Below, piece after piece: positions 1-9,987 of a DNA stretch of 64,000 nt (the first letter of the stretch is position 1; each line of letters starts with the position of its first letter). The position numbers and the translations under genes are program-made. Where the stretch lies: contig NW_004457674.1 in NCBI RefSeq assembly GCF_000313135.1, positions 108,280 through 172,279 of the forward strand. The letters are read 5' to 3'. Source of the DNA: Acanthamoeba castellanii str. Neff. Taxonomy: Eukaryota; Discosea; Longamoebia; Acanthamoebidae. The notes under the pieces are model-generated. The model saw only the letters and a program-made list of their open reading frames with translations, did no database searches and was not told the DNA's origin.

Positions 1-22
1 ATTTCGTTTTTGCGTTTTGATT

Positions 23-3000
23 TTATCCAAATATCCGTTCCCGCGTCTCCCGTTGCTGCTGGTCCTTGTCGACGTTGCCCTCTTCTTTCTCTGTCCCTTT
101 CTCTTCATCGTCGTTGTTCTTTTTCTCCTTTTCCTTTTCCTTCTCCTTGTTCTCCTCCTCCTTGCCGGCCGCTGTCGTGGTGGTTGCTTGTGTCGTGCGT
201 TCTTCGTTGCTACGGGCCAGCGTTCGCCGCCTCGACGCCGCCACCGCCGCCGGCGACCCGCTGCTGCTGCTGGTGCCCGGCAGGCTTGGTCGTCGCTGCG
301 GCCCCGCCGATGCTCGCGCCGACATCAGCTCGGCGGCGGCGTCGACGCCCTCCATGTCCATGAAGTACTCGAGCATGTCGTCCGAGTCGTCCGAGTCGAG
401 CGACTGCATCCGCTCCTTGAGGATCGACACGATCTTGAGGTCCGTGCTCGCCCGCCGGTTCGGCTGGAGCGTCGACAGGTATTTGCTCCACAGATCCGTC
501 AGGTTGCCCTTGAGTATGCTCTCTGCCAACACAAACCCGTTGCGTCAACGCACGCACACGCACAAGCACACGCAGACAACACACACCCGCATGCGCGCGT
601 ACCGGCAATCTCATGGGCGTCGGGAGGCTTGGGCCGCGGGCCGTGGGGGATGAGGGCCGGCGAGGAGAAGCTGCGGGGCAGGAGCTCCACGGCCGGCGAC
701 GACCGCGACGTCTTCACGCAGATCTCCGACCCCGTGTGCGACCCCGACGGATCCCTCATGAGCGCCCGCCTCCGTCGCCGCTGATTACGACCAGTCGCGA
801 CGGCGGCGGGCGGCGGCGATGGCGTCAGCCCGCGGCGCCAGCCCTGCGCCGTTCGCTGCCACATCATCACGCCGTAGTGGTGGTGGTAGTAGTCGTCGTA
901 GGGGTCGTAGGCCTCGTCGTCCCACAGCCCGGCGCCGAACCGTGTGGGCGCCGACAGCCGGCGGGTGGCCAACGTCGCAAAGTCCGTCGGTGGCGGCGGG
1001 AATTGGTGACGCGCCTCGCTCGGGCTGGTGCTGGTGCTGACGTCCGGCGAGTGCTCGGCGGCGAACTGGAGGTGCGCGCCGGCGGCAGACAAGTCGGTCT
1101 TGGAGTGGTGCCTGCGCACGAGCTTCGGCGACCGCGTGTCGGCCGACGACCTCGCACGTGACTGTGTGCATGTGCGTGTGCGGTTGTGCGCGAGTGTGTG
1201 CGGTGTGTGCGGCGGTGAGCAAGAGAAAAGAGGGTTTAAAAAGTGGTGTGTCCTGGAGGCGTACCAGGAGGTTGGGCGAGTCCATGCCCGGCGAACGAGC
1301 TGCGTCGCCGCTTGCGGTCGGAGCCGAGCGATTGAGCCGCGGCGAGACGAGCACGTGGGCCAGCGGCCGGCGGTGCATCGACGCCGACGCCGAGCCGCCA
1401 CTGGCCGCCCCGCCCCGCGGGTCGAGCGGGTGCAGCCCCGCGGGCCATGGCCTGCCACCCCTGTCCTGGTGGTCCTGCTGCAGCTTCTGCTGCGAGGCAG
1501 TGCTCGGTCGCTGGCCCGCCGGGTCCAGGGTCTCGCTGTACCACGCGTTGCCGCTGGCTGTCCGTTCCTCCGGCGGTTCGTCGTCGCTGCTGCTGTCATC
1601 CGCTTCGCCATCGCCGTCGCCGTCACAGTTGTCGCCGCTGTCGCCGTGGTCGTCATCGACGTCGTCGATCTCCACCTCTAACAAAAGGGGGCGGCGGTCA
1701 CCACCTCGTGCTCGAGGCTCATGTCAGCGTCGCTGCCAACTCGCCCTGGCCCTCGCCTTCGCCCTGCACCACCTCGCGCACAGGCGTAAACTCGCCCGAC
1801 GAGCCCGTCACCGTTAGCCGCAGGCCCACGTTGGTCGACACCAACGCCGGCGACTCGCCGCTGGCCGAACCCGACGCCGAGGCCGCGGCAGTGGCGGCCA
1901 CGACCGAGATGGCCTCTTGGTCGCCGGCAGTGGCGGCCTCGGCCGCTGCTCGGCCGCCGGTGTCGGGCAAGCCGGACTTCATCCTGCGCGGCAGCCGGTG
2001 CTTTTCGTCTGCGCCACTGCCGACCGACGTCGAACGCTCGGAGTGGCCGCGGGTCATGACCCGGTGCGCGGTCAGGTAATCGGCTCCGGCGCCGCCGCTC
2101 TCCAGCGATGACGAGGAGCCCAAGGAGTGGTCGGACTGGTCTGACGAGCAGCTGTCGGTCTCGCCCCCGCGGGCCTGCGCGGTCGTCGTGCGGTTGCCGC
2201 GGCTCCATCGCCGCCGGGTGGCGGTGTTGATGCTGAGGTTGGCCGATAGCGACAGCCCCGACGCGGGCAAGAGGGCCAGCGACGACGAAGAAGACGATGA
2301 TGAAGAAGATGACGAGAACGATGGCGATGATGATGATGACGATGACATGTTGGCCACGTCCGAGTTCGACCGCTTGCGCTCCTGGGCTGCTAGCTTGACC
2401 GGGTCGGACCGCTTGCGCACGATCAGGCTCGTGCCGGCGGCACTGGTGGCGCCGTCCACGTCCGGGTCGAAGCTGCTGTCGTCGCCCGACGACGTGTCGC
2501 CGAGGCTGTCGCCCCGGCCCTTCTGCTGCTGCAGGAGCCGGCGGGCCTCGACCGCGTCCTCGAGCTTGGCCGCCATCTTCTTGCGCACCGGCCACGGCGC
2601 GGCACCCGAGTCCTTGGGGCTCTCGGGCTGGGCGGCGGTCTCGGCGTGGTGCGCCTGGAGGTTGGACTCGACCACCTTAGGCGACCCGAGCTCGGTCGTA
2701 TTGCCCGTGCCGCCGCCGCTGCCGTTGAGGGAGCCGTAGCGCTTGTTCTTGTTCTTGCGCTCCTTGACATTGCGTATCATGTCGCTCACCTTCTCCATCG
2801 CGTTGATCCCGTTGATGCGATTGAGCGATATCCGCTTCTTGTTGCTGCTGCTGTTGCTGGTGTTGTTGTTGTTGTTGTTTCGGTTCTTGGGAATGGGGTC
2901 GGTCGACGCGGTGGTCAGCGAGCCCGACGTGCTCCGGCCGCGCGGGGTGGCGCCCACGCTGGACCGCAGCAAAACCGCCGAGCCACTGCCCGTGCCGCCG

Positions 3001-5726
3001 CTGCCCAAGACGACGACCGAGCCGCCGCCGGGTTCGTCGAACGACACGAGCGGCGGCGGCACGGGCGCCAGGGAGATCAGCGACCCGGCCACAGGCGCCG
3101 ACGGGCTGTGGCTGGCCCGTTTCTTCTCGCGGCCGGCGGCGCTGCTGCCGGAAGCGCCCATGGCGGCGGCGGAGGTGGTTATGCTCACGCGCCGTTCTCC
3201 ACTGCAGGCCGCTGACGGTGATGGAGACAGCACGACGCTGCCGCCGGTAGCCGTGCTGCCGCGCTGTCGCGTGTCTCTGCGCATGTCGCGCACGCCGCCC
3301 TCGCTGCCGGACCGTATCTTGCGGGTGAGCTTGCGCTGTGGCTCGCCCTCAGACCAGCCGGGCAGGGCCAGTAGCGGGTTGGCCACCGCCACCACCCGAT
3401 CGACCCCCCCGGCGGCGTCGTCGTTGTCGTCGCCCGAGTCGTTGTCGGTGTCAACACTGATGTGTCGCACTGAGCTGCGCGCGGTCTGGGGCATCGACGC
3501 GGTGAGCAGCTCCTGGTGCTGCGCCGCGGACTCGGCGGAGTGGACTATGCCGGCGCTGGCCGACAGCATCGCGCCCTTCCGCCGTGCGGCCTTCTTGTTG
3601 TGTGCGCCATCGCCCTCGGACTGCGTCGAAATCGAGGAATCGTAAGACACGACACACACACGACACCACACGACACCAGAGTGTCTCATACCGGATGCGG
3701 GGCAGTCACTGTGTTTGCATCGAGCTCATACGCTGGACCAATCGAAAGAAGTGAGATATGTGCGTCGTGTGCGGGTGCGGTGGTGCGTGTGAGGTGGTGC
3801 GTGTGCGTGTCGTTTCGGGTGTTCGTCGTACATTCCTCCTCGCTGTCCGATCCGCTGTAGGTCCCGAACCAGTACTCCTCGTCCTGGCTGGAGAGCAGGC
3901 GCCGCGATTTGCCGCCGCCAGTCGGACCCACCTCCGGCAGCGCGTCCAGCGGCCGCGACGCCGTGTGGAGCGGCACGCCCGGGAAGGGCGACGTCGGGGT
4001 CGGCGGCGTCGGTGTCGTCGTCGCACCGCCGCCGCCGCCGCTGCGTGAAATGCTGCTCTTCCGCTCCTTCCTACTGGCCTTCTCCTTCCGACTTCGCGCC
4101 CGCTTCTCCTTCTTCGTATCTGCGGCGCTCGGTTCGTCGAGCGGCACCAGCGGGGGCGGGGGAGGCGGTGGGGGAGGTGGCATTGGGCTGCCGATCCCAT
4201 CATATCTGCATAATAGAGGAGTCAGACATGTGCGGTGGTGTTTTGTGTATTGGTGTGTTGTGTTGTGTTGCGTTGCGCTGCGTTGTGTTGTGTTGTGTTG
4301 TGTTGCGCGTTGTGCGGCCGACAGCGTACGTGAGCATGGCTTCAGCGATCTTGATGGTGCCGCGCTTGATGGTGCGAAAGAATGCCGCTTGTTGGACGGG
4401 CGTCAGCGAATGCCGGATCTTCAGTCGGCACACCGGTTTGTTGGTCTGCACATACGATATATTGACCATTAGTTACCACTTCTTGACAAAGAAACCCATA
4501 CACCTATCTACACCTATTTAACGAGAAGAGATAAATTTAGAAGAAGTGGTTTATGGAGTACCCCGAGCAGATCGTCGTAGTTCTTGATGAATGCTTCCAT
4601 GAGCTTGTGGGCGAGCAGCGAGTCGCCGAGGAGCGCCGCGATGGAGTTCTCCTCGCCCTCGGGCGCGTCGGGTGGTCGCAGGATGGTGGGAGCAAAAACG
4701 ATCGCCAGATTGCGCGAATCCATCTTCGTAATGGCCTGGTGCTCGTCCCACGCGGAGTGGGTTGTGAGCCACACCCGAAACTCGACACAAGGCACACCAA
4801 ACGACACACAACACGACTCACGACGCATGCAGCACACAATACAGTACACATAGCAATCGTATTACCTTGTTTTCGGCCACCACCTTCAGGAACCCTACGA
4901 GACGAGCGAGCACCGCTTTGTTGCCCGGCGGTAGCAGTTCCAGGCATTGCCGGATGCATTCGAGTCGTGTCTCCTCGTCGGGCACCTCTGCGCGGTTCCA
5001 TCGGTCGATGATTGCCAATCAGCCGACGCACGTGCGTGTGCGGGACGAGACACGCACCGCACGCGGGCAGACACGACTCAAGCAACAAAACGATGACAAA
5101 CGCAACGCAACGCAACGTACCGACGGCTGTGATGAAGCAATCGTAGAGCTCTGTGGTGAGCAGCGGATTGGGGAGTTTGTTGAAGAAGAGAGTCACCACG
5201 CCGGCCACGGTGTGCACGTCAAGATTGGAAAGGTCCACCGGCTTGCCTGCCGACCGTGCGTAGTGAGCGACACGCTCGAAGGGAAGGAGAGCGAGTAAGA
5301 AGAAGAAGAACGTAGTTGTTCTACCTTTGTCGAAGCGCGCCTTGATCACCCGAGAGGTGGCCGCCGAGCCAGCCGTTCGAAAGAGACCCTCTGTGTTCAC
5401 TCCTACATGCCAAACACAACACAACCCATTCAGTGCCAAAGCAAACAGAAAGACCAATTCTCTACACTACACTACACTACACAGGCTTGCATGCAGCGCC
5501 AATGAAAGTAGCCGTGTAGCGAGTGCAACGACTTCTTTTGGAAGGGGGGAAGAGAAGAAGAAAAGGGATTGAGAGTTGGGGGGGGAGGGTATGTACCGTT
5601 CTTCTCGAGATAAGAGATGGGTCCCTCGACGATGGGGGGTACGCCGGGCTTGAGGGGGTCGAAGACCGCATCTCGTCGCGCACCGAACCAGCGGGCCGGC
5701 ATACGCAGGCTGGGATGCTTTTTCAT
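23..5726 (-). CDS. RhoGAP domain protein with long disordered tail (multi-exon)
   Basis: Predicted GTPase-activating protein for Rho/Rac GTPases. The start ATG at 5726 opens almost directly into the RhoGAP fold. Exon 1 (5726-5597) carries PGVPPIVEGPISYLEKN, exon 2 (5402-5325) carries the arginine-finger motif EGLFRTAG, exon 3 (5246-5121) carries LPNPLLTTELYDCF, and exon 4 (4987-4866) carries LPPGNKAVLARL. The next exon (about 4754-4560) carries the signature KMDSRNLAIVFAPTILRP. Splice phases join cleanly through these exons. Downstream exons (about 4448-4330, 4195-3843, 3643-1720, 1684-1258, 1150-610, 530-23) encode a very long Ser/Pro/Asp/Glu/Lys-rich tail with a proline run and no domain I recognise. 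It ends in a charged Lys/Glu segment and a stop at 23. The domain call is firm; tail exon borders are approximate. The partner GTPase cannot be told from sequence. Confidence 0.85.
4251..4315. repeat. GTTGT/GCGTT pentanucleotide repeat in RhoGAP intron
   Basis: Imperfect tandem repeats of tgtgt/tgttg/cgttg units lie between two exons of the RhoGAP gene. A similar short CTACA repeat lies at about 5461-5482. Confidence 0.7.
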
Positions 5727-6449
5727 TGTGTGGCTGTGGGAGGGAGAGAGGTGATGGTGGTTGGAGAGGAAGATGGTGTGGTCGAGACGTAGAGAGGGGG
5801 AGCGAGTCGGCTAGCAGAGTCCGCTCAGCTCACAATCCACTTGGCATCGATTCGATGGGCGAGATAATGTGTTCTTCGTCGAAGGGCGAAGAGAGAGCGG
5901 AGTGGAGGGAAAGGTGATATTGGGGGGGGAGGTAGCGCAGAGATGGAGAGAAGAAATAGAGATGTAATAGTGAAAGAGGAATATCAGAAGAGAGCAGGAG
6001 AGGGGATGATGATGAAGAAGACCGCAGCAGGGGATGAAGGATCCCTTTTCGGCTCCCCTCGCTCACTCACAACCAATCTCTCACTCTTTCTCTCTCTCTC
6101 TCCTCTATCTATCTCCTCTCTCTACGCTCAGAGGAGGCCTCGGGAAGGGGGTACTTGACATTGGCGGCGTTGCCCAAATATGGATAGAACTCTCCTTTTT
6201 CGGCCCAGCCCCCATTTTTGAACTTGACCCCGATCCTCCCCGCAGAGCAACGCTCCTTCTTGTTTTTCACCAAACTCCGACACGACACGACACACGACAC
6301 GACACGACACGACACGACACGACACGACACACCACACGACACGACCAACGACACGACACGACACACGCCAGACGAGAATGCTGTACAAAATCAAAATCAA
6401 AATCAGCGAGAGAGTGAAAGAGGGGGGGGGGATATGAACTCGGATGGGT
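5727..6449. other. Spacer between RhoGAP gene start and DENND11 gene end, with simple repeats
   Basis: No convincing gene. On the plus strand 5740-6030 is purine-rich (GA/GGGA tracts), followed by a pyrimidine CTCT tract near 6080-6125. A CGACA-type pentanucleotide array runs from about 6279 to 6365. The segment should contain the RhoGAP promoter (right of 5726) and the 3' end of the DENND11-like transcript. No TATA-like element stands out. Confidence 0.6.
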
Positions 6450-8446
6450 TCAGCAGCACAGGCAGCTCTTGGGCGGGGCCACGGGGAAGTTGAGGTTGAG
6501 CGTGCCCGCGAGCGCCGAGAAGAAGGTGAGGTCGCTCGAGTGGAGGCCGAAGCGTTCGGGGAGGTCCGACGCCTGCACCACCTCGCCCTCCTGGTGTGCC
6601 CGCAGCAGGCCCTCGAACAGCCGATTGTTGAGCCCCAGAAAGAACCTGGCCACACGCAAATGTCAGAAACGTTAATCGTGTGCGTGTGCGTGTGCGGTGT
6701 GTGCGTGTGAGCAGCGTGTGCGGCGTGTGCGGCGTGTGCGGTGATGTGTACTTGATGAGATGTTGTTCGGCTTTGTAGGTGTCGAGATAGGTCGACACGA
6801 TCTCGAGGAGGTATCGGTAGCGCGACCGATCGCCGTCGGTCACCCGGAGCGGCAGCTCGGCCTCCTTGGTGGGCATGTGGAAGTTGTACTTGGCCACGTA
6901 GACGTCGTAGATGTTGAACTTCTTCTGGAAGATGGCCTCCGTGGTGGCCGCGATGAAGGTCTCCTGCTCGTGGAGAACCTTCATGTCGTTGATGTTGACG
7001 TAGAACAGCGGGTTGGCGTCCCACCGGAACTGCCGCACGCGGGTGTAGGCCAGCATGTTGGCGCAGTAGACGTGGGCGCAGGTGGCGCGCACCGGCGGCG
7101 GCGCGTAGAAGAGGATGCGTTGGCGCAGCAGCACGCTCTTCCAGATCGAGAAGACGTGCGGCCCAAAGTGGCGCAGGAAGGAGATGAAGTAGCCGTGCGG
7201 GATGCGCGACACGAGCGGCGACGAGGGCAAAGGCGACGGTGGTGATGAAGAAGAAGAAGACGACGACGATGATGACGTGGACGTCTGGTTGTCCAACACC
7301 TGGTGCGAGCTGTGGAAGTACTCCACGAGCAGCTCGTGATCAAACGCTGGCACGTGGTTGACCCCACTGCCAAGTCGATTTAAATGTCAATTACAAAAGC
7401 AATGAATAACAAAAGAAAAAAGAAAAAAAAAGAAAAAGAATGGATGAACGTACTGGACCTGGTCGGAGAGAAAGGAGATGTGGTGGTGGTGGTTGTGGTA
7501 GTTGGTGCTGAGCAAGCCGACGGCGCTCATGAGCACGCCTCGGAGCTCGACATTACCGCGCATGAGCCGCTTCTCGTAGCACGACACGCCGTAGAGGTCG
7601 CCCACCTTGAAATATCTAAACAATGGACCACACACACACACACACCACACACAAGTACCGTGAGTCTCTCATCAAGCGGTGCAGGGTCTGGATCGAGGCA
7701 ACGCTGGTACGTACACAATGTCGGAATCGACGTTATGGGAACCGCTGGCCATGGCCTTGAATTCGATTCCCGACAGATCGATGTCCTTCGGGTACTGCCA
7801 CGCGATCACGTTGCCTGCGAGGGGATCATGAGTGTAAGTCACTGCCCCGGCAACACGCACACCGCACACGCAGCTCACCCTCATTGACATCAAACTTGAT
7901 GATGAAGACGGCCTTGATCGTGTTGTCAGCCGCGTCCTGGGCTTTGAGGGCGTCGTTGCTGAACTTTGACTTGTAGTGCTGCACGATGGCCAGCTCGCCC
8001 CGCTCGGCATCGCCGCCGCCGACGCCACTGCCGTCGCCGCGGCCGAATGAAAGCGATGATGAAGAGGAGGACGCCGTCGTGGGCGATGACGACAGGAAGC
8101 TGGAGAAGCCGCCCGAGCCTCGTGTTGGCGGCGCGAACCCACCACCGCCGGCCGAGTGGGAGTGCAGTACGGTCATGGGGTACTCGCCCGACCCGCCCGC
8201 GTCGTCGTTCAACCCCAGCTCCTGCTCCAGCTCGGCCAGCCCGCTGGCAGGCACATGGGTGGAAGAAGTGGTGAGTCCGCAGATCGAGTAGCATGCACAA
8301 AAATCATTATTTTCAATTCATGAATGACGGTCGATTAGGAGTGCAGAGTGCGGCAGTGAGAAAGAGGAGGCGGGGTCATAGTACTCGTCGTCATCGAGCT
8401 CGCCCAGCAGCATGTCAATAGAGTGAGCAGAGCCGACCCGATCCAT
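6450..8446 (-). CDS. DENND11: DENN domain-containing protein 11 (LCHN) homologue
   Basis: Member of the DENN superfamily, whose proteins act as Rab exchange factors or vesicle-traffic adaptors. The ATG at 8446 starts a short acidic N-terminus. Family landmarks appear in order: IKAVFIIKFDVNEG (about 7900), then AWQYPKDIDLSGIEFKAMASG (about 7780, the diagnostic LCHN motif, cited here only in part as DIDLSGIEFK), GDLYGVSCYEKR, and ISFLSDQVQ. These are followed by FISFLRHFGPHVFSIWKSVL, RILFYAPPPV, FYVNINDM and FFLGLNNRLFEGLL, ending in a cysteine-rich tail (KSCLCC) that recalls the Cys-Cys end of the animal protein. A Ser-rich insert near 7230-7280 and a Gly/Ser-rich insert near 8050-8150 are lineage-specific. 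At least six exons; the introns hold CA-type repeats. Orthology is strong, and the Rab partner is unknown. Confidence 0.85.
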
Positions 8447-8549
8447 GTTCTTGTTTTATATTTCAATAAAAATAATATGAAAAGAAATAAATAAATATTG
8501 TGTCTGTACAATCAAGTGGAATTGGGAGAGGAGTATGTCGGTCCAGGCT

Positions 8550-9455
8550 TCACGGAAGCTCTTCATCTCCTCCCTGCTCATCTGCTGGCACCTCTTTCTC
8601 TTCCAAGGCGCTCGCCAGCTCCTTCTGCCTCCTGGCGATGTACTCGACTTCAGCGTCGAGGGACAGCTTCATCCCGCTGGCGCGTAGCTCGGTCTCGATT
8701 TGAGTGTTGATGGCCGCCTCGCGACGTAGCACGCGACGGAACTCAGTGTACTTGCGCGCCACTGCGGCCATCGCCTGTGCTCTCTTCCTCGTCCCCTCTT
8801 CGAGGCTGTACTGGTCAGGGTCGCAGCGCACCACCTCCTCCAGCTGCGCCTGCCACCATCCGTCGAATTGCGGCAGCCGCTTGACGCGTAGCAGCTCATC
8901 TTTCTTTTTCTTCCATTCGCCTTCTTCCTCCTGTTCGAGCGTCTTGCGTCGCTTCCTCTCGCTCTTCTTCTCTGCGCGTCGGCGCTTCTTTTCATCCGGG
9001 TGCAGGTCGAGATGCCCGCATACCTCGAAGCCCTTGCAGACATCCTCTGGCCCGCATTGATGACGCTCGCCAGGGATGTGGTACTGGTGGCACTTCGTCT
9101 TGCACCTCTTTGGATTGCGCGTAGGCGGGATGCGAATGTCTGGTTTCGTTGGAGAGGGTAGTGTGGGAGGCGCCAGATGTGGTTCGGGGGCGGGCAGATG
9201 AAGTGCAGCAGGCGTCTGAGTGATCATGAATTGCGGCGTAGCAGGGATGGGGGCATTGGCGAAGGACTCCACAGCTATGAGCAATCGCTTGCGATCGCCT
9301 GGCCGCGTGACCCCCATCTCGCGCATGTCGTCCAAGTCGAGCCGCTGGATGGAGGCGAGCGTGGTGAAGCCATTGGAGATGAGGACAGGACAAAGATCGC
9401 TGACGTCGTTGGCGCGAGCCCACGCCTCCACCGGCCCTCCCTTTTCTGCCTCCAT
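8550..9455 (-). CDS. SAM-domain protein with Cys/His cluster and coiled coil, intronless
   Basis: Single-exon gene, 301 residues, ATG at 9455. Residues about 8-65 read as a sterile alpha motif: VEAWARANDVSDL, then GFTTLASIQRLDLDDMREMG and GDRKRLLIAVESF. SAM domains mediate protein-protein or RNA contacts. A proline-rich linker follows. Then comes a Cys/His cluster (CKTKCHQYH, HQCGPEDVCKG, VCGHLDLH; about residues 140-175), which could bind zinc but which I cannot assign to a named finger family. A Lys/Arg/Glu-rich helical stretch with the look of a coiled coil continues to an acidic C-terminus. Being intronless among intron-rich neighbours is unusual and could reflect a retro-copy or a mobile-element relative. 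Function unknown. Confidence 0.7.
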   Translation of the reverse strand: MEAEKGGPVEAWARANDVSDLCPVLISNGFTTLASIQRLDLDDMREMGVTRPGDRKRLLIAVESFANAPIPATPQFMITQTPAALHLPAPEPHLAPPTLPSPTKPDIRIPPTRNPKRCKTKCHQYHIPGERHQCGPEDVCKGFEVCGHLDLHPDEKKRRRAEKKSERKRRKTLEQEEEGEWKKKKDELLRVKRLPQFDGWWQAQLEEVVRCDPDQYSLEEGTRKRAQAMAAVARKYTEFRRVLRREAAINTQIETELRASGMKLSLDAEVEYIARRQKELASALEEKEVPADEQGGDEELP

Positions 9456-9987
9456 AAGATGATTTCGTTACGACGAACCTCCCACGGCTTGCGAACTTTG
9501 AGGCACAGTTACATAATAATATTCTAATGTTGCAATCTAGCGTAGGCCAGAGAAAGTGGTGCGGCCAGTCGAGTTTAGCGAAAAAAAAAGTTGATCCCAT
9601 AATGGCCATCGCTGGGCCACACAAGAGGGTTCAAGTGGGGCTGGGCCAGGCAACGACCATACGAAGATAGAACCTCAACAAACCACTGCCAAGGGTTGGG
9701 GGGTAGGTATCTTGCTCTCCCTTTGTCTAATATCGCACCCTCCTCCGTCAAAGGAGTACTGAGGGCCGCTGATGTGGGAGTAGCCATGTTAGGAGACTGA
9801 AGCCTGTACAGTGCCTACCCGGAGGGTTCAACTCCCTCCAGCGGTAATCTTCATCTTTTTGATCTTCTTCATTCCCTCTGTCATTGTTTGAAGCCAAGGC
9901 AACAACACAAATATCTAAATCTACGTTCATTGCAGCTGGAGAAACATGTCATAGTTTTATGGGTTGTTGGACAGAAGGGCCAAGCCA
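9456..9987. other. Spacer with no supported gene
   Basis: Lies between the SAM gene start and the sirtuin gene end. A 71-codon open frame on the minus strand (about 9787-9575) has no recognisable motif. A pair of complementary segments (7 nt near 9761 and 9842) flank a hairpin with a B-box-like loop near 9826; see rejected items. Confidence 0.5.

Noticed and set aside
9761..9849. tRNA-like element: GCCGCTG pairing with CAGCGGT, and a GAGGG-TTCAACT-CCCTC T-arm with a B box
   Set aside because: No A box at the right place, no acceptable D arm, and no 5-bp anticodon stem with T33; at most a decayed tRNA or SINE-like relic.
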